From Gemmatimonadota bacterium (lineage in GTDB: Bacteria > Gemmatimonadota > Gemmatimonadetes > Gemmatimonadales > GWC2-71-9): DNA of 64,000 bases. Numbering within the stretch: position 1 is the stretch's first letter; each line of letters begins with the position of its first letter. The position numbers were made by a program, and so were the translations under genes. The stretch spans positions 1 to 64,000 of the forward strand of contig JADFNB010000008.1 of the NCBI GenBank assembly GCA_022563595.1, written 5' to 3'. This document shows, one piece after another, positions 1-8,572 of this stretch. Under the pieces are notes generated by a model. The model ran no database searches, was not told the DNA's origin, and worked only from the letters and a program-made list of their open reading frames with translations.

Positions 1-507
1 CACCTGCTCGAGTACGTCATTTGCCAACTGTGCCGCAGCCGGATCCGAAACGTGCTGGGGGGGCAGCACCCCGTCGCCGTTGGGAGGGGTCATCCCGTAC
101 GTATTCCGAAAGATGCGCACCTGTTCCAGGCTGAGCTCGTCCAGGTTCTTCACCTTCAGTTGTCCCAGGATATGGATCGCGGCTTCCTCGAGCTTCCGGC
201 CCTCCCCGTGGCTGGTATCCAGGTCCGCGAGGCGCAGGACGTCTGAGGAAGCGGCCATTCGGTCGCGGTTCGCCATCATACGGAAGATCCATCTCACTGC
301 CGCCCGCAAATGCTCGGCACGGATGGTCCCGCTGCCGTCCTGATTCAAGTACTCGAGGAACGCCGGATCGCACTGTAGGCTTTCGACCTGCACGCTGGTG
401 GCGGCCCAGCGAGCTGGGTGGAGCTGGTGGATGAAGGCAAGATCCTCCGCGCTCTCGATGCGCAGTTGGTGGATCCCGCCGTAATTTTGGAAGACAATGG
501 GCTTCAT
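1..507 (-). CDS. EF-hand-like protein, cut at its C-terminus by the window edge
   Basis: Reading leftward from an ATG at 507, the frame stays open to base 1, giving 169 residues with no stop, so the gene continues outside the window. An EF-hand-like loop lies near residues 55-66 (N-Q-D-G-S-G-T-I), with Asn where position 1 is usually Asp. I recall a larger family of uncharacterised proteins with a similar N-terminus and this calcium-loop-like motif, but I cannot name a function. There is no signal peptide or membrane segment in the visible part, so a cytosolic location is likely. A longer reading frame on the same strand at 17-604 is a low-complexity Arg/Pro/Gly shadow and was not chosen. Confidence 0.7.
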   Translation of the reverse strand, partial: MKPIVFQNYGGIHQLRIESAEDLAFIHQLHPARWAATSVQVESLQCDPAFLEYLNQDGSGTIRAEHLRAAVRWIFRMMANRDRMAASSDVLRLADLDTSHGEGRKLEEAAIHILGQLKVKNLDELSLEQVRIFRNTYGMTPPNGDGVLPPQHVSDPAAAQLANDVLEQV

Positions 508-820
508 AACGATAAGGATTGTATCCCGAGTGCTCACGAGCCGGAAGCCTGAGCTTCACCGTTGACGAGATGATCTGGTGTACCGGTCCCGGTTTCTTGG
601 ACAAGTGGGCGGCATAATCAGGCCGCCTACTTCGTGAGCGCTTGACGGACGTCGGCCGCCCACGCCGGCAGGTGCCGGGGGCCCCACGGCCTTGGGGGGC
701 GACCGATGCCTCACAATCCCCGTCCTCTTGGCTCCCCGCTTCGCGCGCCCGACGAAGGCCCCCCCGGGGAACCGGTGAACCAGAACGAGCGTTTAGATAT
801 CCGTGACAGGGAGGTACCCG
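508..820. other. Intergenic region, divergent, with one hairpin
   Basis: No convincing gene is seen between the divergent EF-hand-like gene and the TetR gene. Bases 605-630 can form a hairpin with 9-bp arms (one G-T pair) around an 8-base A/T-rich loop. No U-run follows, so it is not an obvious terminator. Promoters for both flanking genes should lie here, but no clear -35/-10 pair is visible. Confidence 0.4.
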
Positions 821-1423
821 ATGCCGCGCAAGAAAAAGTTCGACCCCGAACGCGCGCTGGACGAGGCGATGGATGTCTTCTGGGAGAAGGGCTACAAAGC
901 CACCTCAGTTCAAGATCTGGTGGACCGGATGGGCATCAACCGGTTCAGCATGTACGACACCTTCGGTGGGAAACGCGAGCTGTTCCTGGCGGCGCTCGAC
1001 CGGTATCGGGAAACCCAGATCGATGAGCTGTTCGCCAGGCTCGAAGCGGGATCCCGAGAACCGGCGGGGCTCGACGCGATCCGGGAGTTCTTCCGGCGGC
1101 TGATCGAGGTGTGCAGCGGCTCCGACGGATGGCGGGGGTGCCTCATCACCAACTCGGCTGTTGAGCTGGCTCCCCACGACCGCACCGTCGCAAAGCGCGT
1201 GTCCGATCACCTGCAACGGATGGAAGACGCGTTCCGCCGGGCACTGTCCCACGCCCGCAAGGCGGGCGAACTCAAGAAAGGAAGCCCCATGCGGGACCTG
1301 GCGCGGTTTCTCACAGGCGCGGTCGTCGGACTCACTGTCCTGGCCAAGACCTCGCCGGGACGCCGTGCCCTGGAGCGGTATGCGGCCACGGTCCTCGGCA
1401 CAGTGACGGCCTACGGACCCTGA
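821..1423 (+). CDS. TetR/AcrR family transcriptional regulator
   Basis: A 200-residue one-component repressor of the TetR family. The N-terminal helix-turn-helix spans about residues 10-55 (DEAMDVFWEKGYKATSVQDL, then the recognition helix around GINRFSMYDTFGGK), which is the most conserved part of the family. The C-terminal two thirds is the variable ligand-binding and dimerisation domain. The ATG at 821 is preferred over the upstream in-frame GTG at 803 because AGGGAGGT lies just before it (808-815). The next gene in the same direction starts 62 bases after the stop and encodes a CMD-family protein, so the regulator probably controls it, itself, or both. The inducer is unknown. Confidence 0.93.
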   Translation: MPRKKKFDPERALDEAMDVFWEKGYKATSVQDLVDRMGINRFSMYDTFGGKRELFLAALDRYRETQIDELFARLEAGSREPAGLDAIREFFRRLIEVCSGSDGWRGCLITNSAVELAPHDRTVAKRVSDHLQRMEDAFRRALSHARKAGELKKGSPMRDLARFLTGAVVGLTVLAKTSPGRRALERYAATVLGTVTAYGP

Positions 1424-1484
1424 TCCCGTTTTTGTTGGCGTATTTCGCAATGAACATTCAGTTATCTCAATCAGGAGACGCACC

Positions 1485-2045
1485 ATGACCGATTTTCGGA
1501 TTCACACGATCGATAGCGCGCCCGAGGGCGCCAAGCCCGTGCTGGCCGCAGCGAAGGGCAAGTTCGGCTTCATCCCGAATCTCGTAGCCGAGCTGGCCGA
1601 AGCCCCCGTTGCCGCACAGGCATACCTCGCCGTCGCCGACGCTTTCGCGTCGAGCTCGCTGAGCCTGAAAGAGCAGCAGGTGGTGCTGATCACGACGAGC
1701 ATCTTCCACCACTGCCACTACTGCGTCGCCGCCCACTCGATGGTCGGCAAGCACGCCGGCCTCTCGGACGAGGCACTCGCCGCCCTGCGCGACGGTCGGT
1801 CGGTCGATGATCCCAGGCTCGAGGCGGTGCGTGCCTTCACCCACGCGCTGGTCGAGAAGCGAGGCTCGGTCGGCCAAGATACCGTGGACGCCTTCCTCGG
1901 CGCCGGCTTCACCAAGGCGCAGATCCTCGAGGTGCTCGTGGGCATCACCCAGAAGACGCTCAGCAACTACACGAACCACCTCGCCAATACGCCGCTGGAC
2001 GAGGCGTTTGAGGCGTTCGCCTGGGAGCCGACGAGCGTCGGCTGA
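1485..2045 (+). CDS. Carboxymuconolactone decarboxylase (CMD/AhpD-like) family protein
   Basis: A 186-residue all-alpha protein of the CMD superfamily. The signature is a CxxC pair with a following His (HCHYCVAAH, about residues 77-85), the redox-active site in AhpD-like peroxidase-associated proteins. The length matches the single-domain uncharacterised branch (TIGR00778/YciW-like) rather than true carboxymuconolactone decarboxylase. It is probably a cytosolic thiol-disulfide oxidoreductase involved in peroxide or alkylperoxide resistance. A good Shine-Dalgarno (CAGGAGACG) precedes the ATG. The upstream TetR gene suggests induction by an electrophile or oxidant, but that is inference. Confidence 0.88.
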   Translation: MTDFRIHTIDSAPEGAKPVLAAAKGKFGFIPNLVAELAEAPVAAQAYLAVADAFASSSLSLKEQQVVLITTSIFHHCHYCVAAHSMVGKHAGLSDEALAALRDGRSVDDPRLEAVRAFTHALVEKRGSVGQDTVDAFLGAGFTKAQILEVLVGITQKTLSNYTNHLANTPLDEAFEAFAWEPTSVG

Positions 2046-2057
2046 GCAGCCTCAGAT

Positions 2058-2092
2058 GTGGAGATCGGCCGCCCATCCGGCGGCCTCTCCAC
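2058..2092 (+). terminator. Strong hairpin after the CMD gene
   Basis: GTGGAGA pairs with TCTCCAC, and GGCCGCC inside pairs with GGCGGCC. This gives a 14-bp stem with a 2-base bulge and a CATCC loop, starting 12 bases after the stop. No U-tract follows, so it is either a Rho-assisted or stability hairpin, or an unusual intrinsic terminator. Confidence 0.5.
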
Positions 2093-2228
2093 GCGCTGTT
2101 GGCACGCCGAGTAGCGCGCGGAGACCCCTGCCTGGCGGGCCCGGGTCCGCCGGGTAGATTTCTGGGTACCGAAGATACGGCAGCACTGTCACGACGTGGA
2201 GTCGAAGATCCAGCACCAAGGAGGGAAC

Positions 2229-2795
2229 ATGCATCGCACCGCCCGACCCTTTCTTACGCTCGCGCTCTTCCTCGCCCTGCCCCTCGCGGCGTACGCCCAG
2301 CACGGGGAACATCACCCCGATCAGGACAGCAAGATCGAGAACGCCCTGAGCGCGGCACCGGCAGGGCTGGCCGAGCACGCCGCCGTGATGGACTGGGACC
2401 AGTCCGTTCTGAAGGAAGGCACTAACGGCTACACCTGCCTCCCGACACCGCCCGACCTGCCCGGAAACGCCCCCATGTGTCTCGACGCCCAGTGGATGAA
2501 GTGGGCGGAGGCGTGGATGAACCGAACCGAACCCGAGTTTACCGCGGTCGGGATCGCGTACATGCTCAGAGGGGATGCCGGCGCCAGCAATACGGACCCT
2601 TACGCCACCGATCGGGCCGGCGTCGCCGACTGGATCGAGGCGGGACCGCATCTCATGGTGGTCGTTCCCGATCCCGCCATGCTCGACAACCTGCCGACCG
2701 ACTACGAGAGCGGAACGCCTTGGGTCATGTGGCAGGGCACGCCGTACGTGCACATCATGATCCCGCTTGGTCACGGGCAGACCCGGGAGCACTGA
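2229..2795 (+). CDS. Secreted protein of unknown function, His-rich mature N-terminus
   Basis: A 188-residue exported protein. Residues 1-23 form a Sec signal peptide ending at AYA-Q, and the mature protein begins with a His/Asp-rich stretch (QHGEHHPDQD) that could bind metal. A pair of cysteines (YTCLP and MCLDA) could form a disulfide in the periplasm, and the C-terminus again ends with several His residues. I do not recognise a named domain. The ATG at 2229 is chosen because AAGGAGGG sits 3 bases upstream and the signal peptide begins there; an upstream in-frame ATG at 2196 adds only hydrophilic residues. The gene is monocistronic, followed by a clear intrinsic terminator. Confidence 0.8.
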   Translation: MHRTARPFLTLALFLALPLAAYAQHGEHHPDQDSKIENALSAAPAGLAEHAAVMDWDQSVLKEGTNGYTCLPTPPDLPGNAPMCLDAQWMKWAEAWMNRTEPEFTAVGIAYMLRGDAGASNTDPYATDRAGVADWIEAGPHLMVVVPDPAMLDNLPTDYESGTPWVMWQGTPYVHIMIPLGHGQTREH

Positions 2796-2819
2796 ACGGA
2801 AGAATAGGCGCACTTGTAG

Positions 2820-2850
2820 AAACGCCGGCCAAACGGTCGGCGTTTTTCTT
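2820..2850 (+). terminator. Rho-independent terminator
   Basis: AAACGCCGGCC and GGTCGGCGTTT pair over 11 bp with one G-U, closing an AAAC tetraloop, and the 3' arm runs into TTTTTCTT. It lies 25 bases after the stop of the secreted-protein gene and is the clearest intrinsic terminator in the window. Confidence 0.9.
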
Positions 2851-3046
2851 CGCGGGGCAGCGCGATTCGACCGGTGCCGTCCACCGGTCGATATCGGCCG
2901 GCCGGTCCACGAACCGGCCCGCCTGTCGATCGTGCCCTACCTCGTTGCGGCAGATAGTCCAAGTTTCTACTCATGGTGAACCAGACAAGGCTCACGCACA
3001 GCAGTTGGTCGTCGCACATGGATAAGGTCGCAGCCAGGCGGACGTC

Positions 3047-3286
3047 ATGAAGGCGGCCCATGGGCGATGGCCCGGCCCGGACACCGGATCGTATGTATTG
3101 TTCGACGGGCACGGGCGGCGCATTGGGACCATTCGCGCGGCGCGCGGCGAGCCGGATTTCGGTCGCGCCGCACCGGCACTGCTGCTGCGCCGCGATCCAG
3201 CATACGTGAGCGCTCTGGGGACAGCACCACCTGCACTGCGAACAATGGTGATTGAACAGCAGGAAATGGAGGCTGGCGATACATGA
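3047..3286 (+). CDS. Small hypothetical protein overlapping the beta-propeller gene
   Basis: A 79-residue frame with genome-like codon use, whose TGA overlaps the ATG of the following gene by 4 bases. That arrangement is typical of translationally coupled pairs in this window. The sequence (VLFDGHGRRIGTI near residues 17-29) looks like one beta-hairpin repeat of a propeller or YD-like strand, but no domain is recognised. The ribosome binding site is weak (GGCGGA). It may instead be a leader peptide or a chance frame; the coupling is the main argument for it. Confidence 0.45.
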   Translation: MKAAHGRWPGPDTGSYVLFDGHGRRIGTIRAARGEPDFGRAAPALLLRRDPAYVSALGTAPPALRTMVIEQQEMEAGDT

Positions 3287-4521
3287 ACACCAGAACCACT
3301 TGGACCTTGCTCCTCGTGCTGCTGCTGCTGGCGCCGGCGGAATCGCTTCACGCTCAGTGGCGCGGCACCGTTCGGGACAGCGCGGGCGTGCAGGTCATCT
3401 CGAACACGCGCGACGGACTGTGGGCATCAGGAGCCGCATGGACGGTAGTCCAGGAACTGCGGATCGGCACCATCGACGAAGATCCCGACTACATGTTCGG
3501 GCAGATCGGATTCATCGCGGTGGGCTCGGACGGACGGATCTTCGTGCTCGACGCCCAGGCACAGCACGTGAAGGTCTATTCGCCCGACGGCGAATACCTA
3601 CAGACGATCGGCGGGCCCGGCGGCGGGCCTGGCGAGCTGGGGCTGGGCGCGGTGTTTCTGACGATGGTCGCGGGCGACACGCTGTTCGTGCCCGATCTCG
3701 CGAACCGACGCGTCAACCGCTATGGCCCCGACGGATCGGAGGTGGGCAGCTTCCCGCTGGCGATCGAACAGGGCATTCCCATGCAGTGGCGCTCTACGGG
3801 GACGGGTCTGGTAGCCGAGCAAGTCCGCCCGTTGACCCTGCCGGACAACACGGCTCCCGACTCGATGGACGTGATCGTGCTGCTGGGAACCGATGGAGCG
3901 GTCACCGACACCCTCATGCGCTTCCCGTCCGGGAAGACGTTCGATTTCAGCGGCGGCAGTCCCGAGTTCCACATCTACTCGCCGGAACCGGTATGGACGC
4001 TCACCGACGACGGGCGCGTCATCTTCGGTGTCAACGACGAGTACCGTATCGGCGTGTACGGTCCCGGGGCGAAGCTCGAGCGGATCGTGTCGCTGCCGTT
4101 CGAGCGAGGCCCAGTCGGCGACCGCGACAAGAAGGCAGTGATCGACTTCTTCGAGAAGGCCTGGCGGGACGCCGGCGTCCCGCCTAACGCGATCTCGCGG
4201 CTCCGCTCGGGGATCCATTTTAGCGACTACTTCCCGGCATTCGCGAGTATTCAGGTCGGACCGGGCGGCTCCTTGTGGATCCAGCACATCCAGCCGGCGT
4301 CCGAGCTGAGTGAGGAAGAGCTGGAATCATACAACCTGCTGGAGGACGCCGGCGCCCCGGAGTGGGACGTGTTCGACCGGGAAGGCCGCTACCTCGGCAT
4401 CGTGCGGATGCCTTCGCGGTTCGCGCCCCGGCTGTTCGTGGAGGACAAGATCTACGGTGTGTGGCGCGATGAATGGGACGTGCAGTACATGGTGCGCCTG
4501 CGGATCGAGGGGGCCAACTAG
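3283..4521 (+). CDS. Secreted 6-bladed beta-propeller protein (NHL-like)
   Basis: A 412-residue exported protein with a signal peptide (residues 1-25, cleavage at LHA-Q). It is built of repeats that alternate a hydrophobic strand with short turns, such as DGRIFVLDAQ, VKVYSPDGEYLQTIGG and DTLFVPDLANRRVNRYGPDGS. This is the pattern of the 6-bladed NHL-type propellers common in Bacteroidota and Gemmatimonadota. The C-terminal blade carries EWDVFDREGRYLGIV. Such proteins are usually periplasmic or surface-exposed and bind other proteins or carbohydrate; the ligand here is unknown. It is coupled to the small upstream frame and converges on the gene at 4564-4845. Confidence 0.85.
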   Translation: MNTRTTWTLLLVLLLLAPAESLHAQWRGTVRDSAGVQVISNTRDGLWASGAAWTVVQELRIGTIDEDPDYMFGQIGFIAVGSDGRIFVLDAQAQHVKVYSPDGEYLQTIGGPGGGPGELGLGAVFLTMVAGDTLFVPDLANRRVNRYGPDGSEVGSFPLAIEQGIPMQWRSTGTGLVAEQVRPLTLPDNTAPDSMDVIVLLGTDGAVTDTLMRFPSGKTFDFSGGSPEFHIYSPEPVWTLTDDGRVIFGVNDEYRIGVYGPGAKLERIVSLPFERGPVGDRDKKAVIDFFEKAWRDAGVPPNAISRLRSGIHFSDYFPAFASIQVGPGGSLWIQHIQPASELSEEELESYNLLEDAGAPEWDVFDREGRYLGIVRMPSRFAPRLFVEDKIYGVWRDEWDVQYMVRLRIEGAN

Positions 4522-4563
4522 TCGGTCCTCGTGACAAGAAGCGAAGCGCTTGGGGCGGTGCGG

Positions 4564-4845
4564 CTACTGCCGATCGCCCGGCAAGGCTTCGTGCTGCTGC
4601 TTCGTCAAGAGCCGTTCAGCGAAATCGAGACGGTCGTGGAGTTCGGCATGCTCTTCCCGCAGGGCGAGCATCTGCTCGTGCAGCGTCTCGACGACTTCCT
4701 GCAACCGTTTGACATCCTCACCGCCACCAGATCCGAGACGGGCGGTCTTGTACGACAACCACATCTTGAACCCGATGAGGGTGAACGTCCCGAACGCCAG
4801 CATCCCGAGCAGCGGCCCCACGAACTCGAGGATTTCAGGTGGCAC
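4564..4845 (-). CDS. Small membrane-anchored coiled-coil protein
   Basis: A 93-residue protein with one N-terminal transmembrane helix (about residues 8-30, LLGMLAFGTFTLIGFKMWL), a short basic linker, then a heptad-like helix rich in Leu, Glu and His (residues 45-80). The topology resembles phage-shock PspB-type or flotillin-linked membrane coils, but I cannot assign a family. Translation starts at a GTG at 4845, inside the end of the upstream STAS-like gene (11-base overlap), so the two are co-translated. A role as a membrane partner of that protein is plausible. Confidence 0.7.
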   Translation of the reverse strand: MPPEILEFVGPLLGMLAFGTFTLIGFKMWLSYKTARLGSGGGEDVKRLQEVVETLHEQMLALREEHAELHDRLDFAERLLTKQQHEALPGDRQ

Positions 4846-5212
4846 GGGCCTGCTCCACGAGCCAGTCCTTGGCTGCGTCCGATGTGGTGAACGCGGTCAG
4901 TTTCCGCCGCGACATGTCCCGAACCAGAAGAAACACCTTCTCTCCCTCACCGCTCGCTCCCACGACAGCGCTCGCGCGCACCCACGGTTTGTTGTGCCGC
5001 GCCAACTCGTAGAGCACCTTCGCAATCGCCGGCGATGATTCCGCCCCGGTGACGTCCGTGAGGGTCAACAGCGAGCCCTCCGGCTGCGCCGTCACGATCT
5101 CCTTGGCCTCTTCGACCGCGTCCTGCGCGCTCGCCGGGTCGCGTATCCCGGTGAAATCCAGATACAGGATCTGCACGCCACCGTGGTCGATGAACCGTAC
5201 GCGTCCGGGCAT
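4835..5212 (-). CDS. STAS/SpoIIAA-like domain protein
   Basis: A 125-residue cytosolic protein with an alternating beta/alpha pattern (ILYLDFTGIRD, then AVEEAKEIV, then LLTLTDVTG). The spacing fits the SpoIIAA/STAS-like fold used by anti-sigma-factor antagonists and related lipid- or partner-binding domains. No clear phosphorylatable Ser at the canonical DSS position is seen, so a partner-switching role cannot be asserted. The ATG at 5212 opens the operon with the membrane coiled-coil gene. I would call it a conserved hypothetical with a probable STAS-like fold. Confidence 0.65.
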   Translation of the reverse strand: MPGRVRFIDHGGVQILYLDFTGIRDPASAQDAVEEAKEIVTAQPEGSLLTLTDVTGAESSPAIAKVLYELARHNKPWVRASAVVGASGEGEKVFLLVRDMSRRKLTAFTTSDAAKDWLVEQARAT

Positions 5213-5292
5213 GTTCTAAAGGTGAAGTCCGGCGCCCCTGCCGCGCCAGTGGGCCGCCGCAAGGACGGTATACTCAACCGGAGCGAAGCAGC

Positions 5293-5324
5293 TTGCCCTT
5301 GCCATCTTCCCATCTTCCAACCTG
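5293..5324. repeat. Pyrimidine-rich GATGGAA/TTCCATC-type tract, copy A
   Basis: A CT-rich tract (CCCTTGCCATCTTCCCATCTTCC) immediately beyond the stop of the barrel-like gene. It resembles the tracts near 15.4, 19.9, 37.8 and 50.2 kb. Confidence 0.5.
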
Positions 5325-5954
5325 TCAAAACCCCAGGTCCAACCCCAGCTTGGCAATAGTCACCTGGATCGGCACCTTGACCGTCTCAACTTCCCGATCG
5401 ATCCGCTGGAACTCATATTCGACCCGCACCCGAAACCGGCCATTCGCGGTCCCGAGCGCCACACCGAGTCCCAGCTCCAATGCCAGTCCGGCCTCACCCC
5501 CACCGTTGAACCGGGAACTGACCAGGTACGCACCGCGGCCCCACACGCTTCCGATGCTGGAGAGGCGAACCTCGGAGAGCAGTCCCGCCCGCACGACGCT
5601 CACGTCCTGGGCGGTGAACTCGGGATCGATCTTGCGCCGTCCGGCACCGACCTCGATCGCAAGCGAGCGGGCGACCGCGTAGCTCAGGCGTGCGTCGCCT
5701 TGCAACACGTCGAACGGTTCGGCCGGCACGTCGACGAGCTCGATCGAGGCGGCGTGCCCCGAGAGATCGAGCCCAAAGCGCCCGACGCGCACGCTCAGGT
5801 ACCCGCCGATCCCGCCGCCCTCGGCCCGCCGCTCCTGGCGTACCTCCACATGGGAGATCCCCACCCCGTGGATCCCGATCCGCACGGTCTGCGCCCCAGC
5901 CGCGGAAGTCACGGCCAGGAGCAGCGCTCCGCCCGCGACGCCGGCGCGCCTCAC
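5325..5954 (-). CDS. Exported beta-rich (probable outer-membrane barrel) protein
   Basis: A 209-residue protein with a signal peptide (cleavage near GAQ-T) followed by alternating hydrophobic strands and a C-terminus ending in Phe (LGLDLGF), which suits an outer-membrane beta-barrel or barrel-like protein. No enzyme motif is seen. It is the last gene of a four-gene operon: its GTG start (5954) overlaps the TGA of the preceding TPR-like gene by 4 bases. It is probably part of the same envelope system as the upstream kinase. A GATGGAA-type tract lies just beyond its stop. Confidence 0.7.
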   Translation of the reverse strand: MRRAGVAGGALLLAVTSAAGAQTVRIGIHGVGISHVEVRQERRAEGGGIGGYLSVRVGRFGLDLSGHAASIELVDVPAEPFDVLQGDARLSYAVARSLAIEVGAGRRKIDPEFTAQDVSVVRAGLLSEVRLSSIGSVWGRGAYLVSSRFNGGGEAGLALELGLGVALGTANGRFRVRVEYEFQRIDREVETVKVPIQVTIAKLGLDLGF

Positions 5955-6970
5955 GGACTCCCCCGCACCGGTGTTACCGTGAGCATGACCTGCCGGCGCC
6001 GCAAGTCATTCCGGGCGGCGATCTCCGTGTTGCGGGCAGCGACTTGTTCCCGCAGCAGCTTGTTGTAGCGGATATTAGCCTGAACGGGTTGCAGATCGGG
6101 CTGCTTGAGACTGAGGATGAGCCCGACCGCCAAAGTCAGGACGGCAACGCCGCCGATTTCCCGGCGCTCGCCGCCGCCAAGTATAGTGTTCTCGAGGGCC
6201 AGCGACGCACCTGCGGTGACACCGGCGAACAGGACGCTCAGGCCGAGCGGTCGCCAGTTGCGCGGCGGTGAGACGAACTCGGGCTGTTCGGCGTAGCCCG
6301 GCAGGCTCGTGAGGTGCGCAATGGTGTCTACAGACCCATGGACGACCTCTACCTCCACCGGCGCCGCGAACTCGTTCCCACCTTCCACCGCAGTGACGAT
6401 GATCTGATACCGGCCGGGCGGTACCGCATCGCCTTCCGGAGTCAAGCCGCGCCATTCGACGCGGGTGGCGCCGCTGACGAGCTGTGAGTCGACGACGAGA
6501 TTCAGTCCCTGGCCCACTACGCGGGTGACCGCGCGCGCCGAGCGGGAGAGCTGAAAGCGAATCGGCACCCCGCCCTGCCCGGCGACGAACGATGCGGTAT
6601 CGACCGTGAGCCGCCGGACGACGAGCACCTGTCCGAGCGCCGAGGCGTAGAGCGAGGTGATGCGCGGCGAGACCTGTTCGACGTCGGGCTCGCGGTTGGG
6701 ATCGAGGAAGATCAATTGCTTGAACGCGTCCACGGCCTGCCGGGTCGAGTCGAGCGCGCCGTACGCGAACCCGAGCAGCTCGTAGATGGCGATCCGGTCG
6801 TCGCGGCTCAACCGCTGGCGGAGTGCGCGTTGCGCCGTGGCGATCGCAGTCCGGAAGTCGAGTTGGTCGTACGCCTGCTTGGCACGGCGCGCTTCCCCAT
6901 GCTCCTGGGCTGCCAGCGCCGCCGGCAGGGCCAGCGCCGCCATGATGGCGGCAGTGCGCGTCATGTTCAT
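5951..6970 (-). CDS. Periplasmic TPR-like protein with a C-terminal membrane hairpin
   Basis: A 339-residue exported protein. A signal peptide (residues 1-21, ALAAQ) is followed by two or three TPR-like helical pairs (QAYDQLDFRTAIATAQRALR and IYELLGFAYGALDSTRQAVD, about residues 30-90). Next come Ig-like beta regions with PPGRYQIIVTAVEGG, and then two hydrophobic helices at about residues 245-295. The C-terminus is a charged helix. Proteins like this often sit next to PEGA-tailed kinases as envelope sensors or substrates. Its ATG (6970) overlaps the kinase stop by 4 bases. The role is unknown. Confidence 0.7.
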   Translation of the reverse strand: MNMTRTAAIMAALALPAALAAQEHGEARRAKQAYDQLDFRTAIATAQRALRQRLSRDDRIAIYELLGFAYGALDSTRQAVDAFKQLIFLDPNREPDVEQVSPRITSLYASALGQVLVVRRLTVDTASFVAGQGGVPIRFQLSRSARAVTRVVGQGLNLVVDSQLVSGATRVEWRGLTPEGDAVPPGRYQIIVTAVEGGNEFAAPVEVEVVHGSVDTIAHLTSLPGYAEQPEFVSPPRNWRPLGLSVLFAGVTAGASLALENTILGGGERREIGGVAVLTLAVGLILSLKQPDLQPVQANIRYNKLLREQVAARNTEIAARNDLRRRQVMLTVTPVRGSP

Positions 6971-8571
6971 CCTCGCGTCAGCGTCTTGGTGCGCCGTACC
7001 TCGTTACCGTCGGTGATGGTGACGGTGTCGACCACGGTCAACCACCCTTCGCGCCTTATCTCCAAGACGTACGTCCCGGGTGCAAGCTCGAGACGGATCC
7101 GCGGCGTGTCACCGTATTCCCGTCCGTCGATGTACAGGGTGCCGTAGACGGGGACCGCCCTGACGCTCAGGTAGCCTACGCGTGGTGCGGTAGGTCGTGT
7201 GATGACGGGCTGGGCCCGTGGAGGCGTGCGGCGAGCCGGAGCCAGAGGTGATTCCTCTTGCTCGGCGGGTGGCTGTAGCGGCGGTTGGGTCTGCGCCGTG
7301 GCCACCGCGGCGGTGTCCGGAGGCGCCGTCCGCTCGGGCTGGGCGGCGCTGTCACGCAGCGCCATGATGGGACGCGAGGCGGGCTGAGGAGCGGGCGCCG
7401 CTTCACGCAACCCGATCTGCCCGAGCAGGCGGTTGCCGGCGGGGGTGAACATCGCGAACGCGGCGCCGAGGCCGAGCACCACGACCAGCAGGGCCGGCAC
7501 CCAGCGCAACGCCCGGCGCCGCTTCGTCTCGACCGTAATCACGGTCGGTTCGGACATCTCGGTGGGCGCTTCCGTGGACGTCAGTGGCTGGCGCGCCGCG
7601 AGCTGGGCGCTGTCACGCGTTTCCGGCTGCACCGGATGCTCCGGCCAGACGGCCGTCGCGAAGTCTTCCATCGTGGGGTAGCGGTGCGTCGGTTCTTTCG
7701 CCATCGCGCGCCGGATCGCCTGTGCCAGGAACCTGGGAACGCGCGGCTGCACCTGTTCGACTGGCTCCGGGTCCTCGAAGACATGCTTGTAGATGATGGT
7801 GTGGACCGAATCATCCTCGAACGGCAGGCGTCCCGTGACCATGCGATATCCGACGATCCCCAGCGAGTACTGATCGCTGGCTCCCGTCACTTCCGTACCC
7901 TTGGCCTGCTCGGGGCTCATGTAATGCGGCGTCCCGATCACCTGGCCGGTGGCGGTGAACTGGGATGCCGACTTGAGCGCCTTCGAGATCCCGAAATCAG
8001 CGAGCAGCACCCGTCCGGTTTCCTCGATCATGATGTTCGCCGGTTTGATGTCCCGGTGCACCACGCCCCGCGCATGGGCGTGACCGAGCGCGCAAGCGGC
8101 TTCCCACAGGATGCGCTGCGTGAGATCTGTCGGCACCGGCCCGGCCGAGATGACGCTGTCGAGGCCGCGTCCGGCCACGAACTTCATCACGAAGTAGTGG
8201 AGGTCCTCATCGCTCTCGACGGCGTAGATCGGGATGATACCGGGATGGTCGAGCTTGGCCGCCGTCTTGGCCTCGTGCTGGAACCGCCCGACGAAGTTCT
8301 CGTCGTGGGCCAGGTCAGTTGGCAGCACCTTGATCGCGACTTCGCGCTCGAGTTTCCGATCCAACGCGAGATAGACGGCGCCCATCCCGCCCTGGCCGAG
8401 CAATTCCCGAATCTCGTACTGATCCCCCACCGCGTAGCGCAGCCGTTCGAGCAGCTCGTCCTGGCGCCTGCTGCCGCGCCGCCCGGTCGCGCCCGGCGGG
8501 GCGTCTATCCCGCAGGCCGGGCAAGACTGTGCGCCGTCAGGCAACGGTGTGTGGCAGTGGACGCAGGTCAC
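6967..8571 (-). CDS. Membrane Ser/Thr protein kinase with zinc-ribbon N-terminus and PEGA tail
   Basis: A 534-residue Hanks-type kinase. A zinc ribbon (Cys 3, 6, 17, 20) precedes the kinase domain. Motifs present are the glycine loop GQGGMGAVY (59-67), the catalytic Lys 81 in AIKVL, HRDIKPANIM, DFGISK and SPEQAKG, all intact, so it should be active. After a Pro/Thr-rich juxtamembrane stretch there is one transmembrane helix (ALRWVPALLVVVLGLGAAF), then a Pro/Ala-rich linker and a PEGA domain (VYGTLYIDGREYGDTP) outside the membrane. Start: the GTG at 8571, one base after the upstream stop, with GAGG before it; the longer frame to 8658 overlaps the upstream gene and adds only Arg-rich residues. 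The PEGA domain likely senses an envelope cue. Confidence 0.93.
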   Translation of the reverse strand: MTCVHCHTPLPDGAQSCPACGIDAPPGATGRRGSRRQDELLERLRYAVGDQYEIRELLGQGGMGAVYLALDRKLEREVAIKVLPTDLAHDENFVGRFQHEAKTAAKLDHPGIIPIYAVESDEDLHYFVMKFVAGRGLDSVISAGPVPTDLTQRILWEAACALGHAHARGVVHRDIKPANIMIEETGRVLLADFGISKALKSASQFTATGQVIGTPHYMSPEQAKGTEVTGASDQYSLGIVGYRMVTGRLPFEDDSVHTIIYKHVFEDPEPVEQVQPRVPRFLAQAIRRAMAKEPTHRYPTMEDFATAVWPEHPVQPETRDSAQLAARQPLTSTEAPTEMSEPTVITVETKRRRALRWVPALLVVVLGLGAAFAMFTPAGNRLLGQIGLREAAPAPQPASRPIMALRDSAAQPERTAPPDTAAVATAQTQPPLQPPAEQEESPLAPARRTPPRAQPVITRPTAPRVGYLSVRAVPVYGTLYIDGREYGDTPRIRLELAPGTYVLEIRREGWLTVVDTVTITDGNEVRRTKTLTRG

Positions 8572-8572
8572 C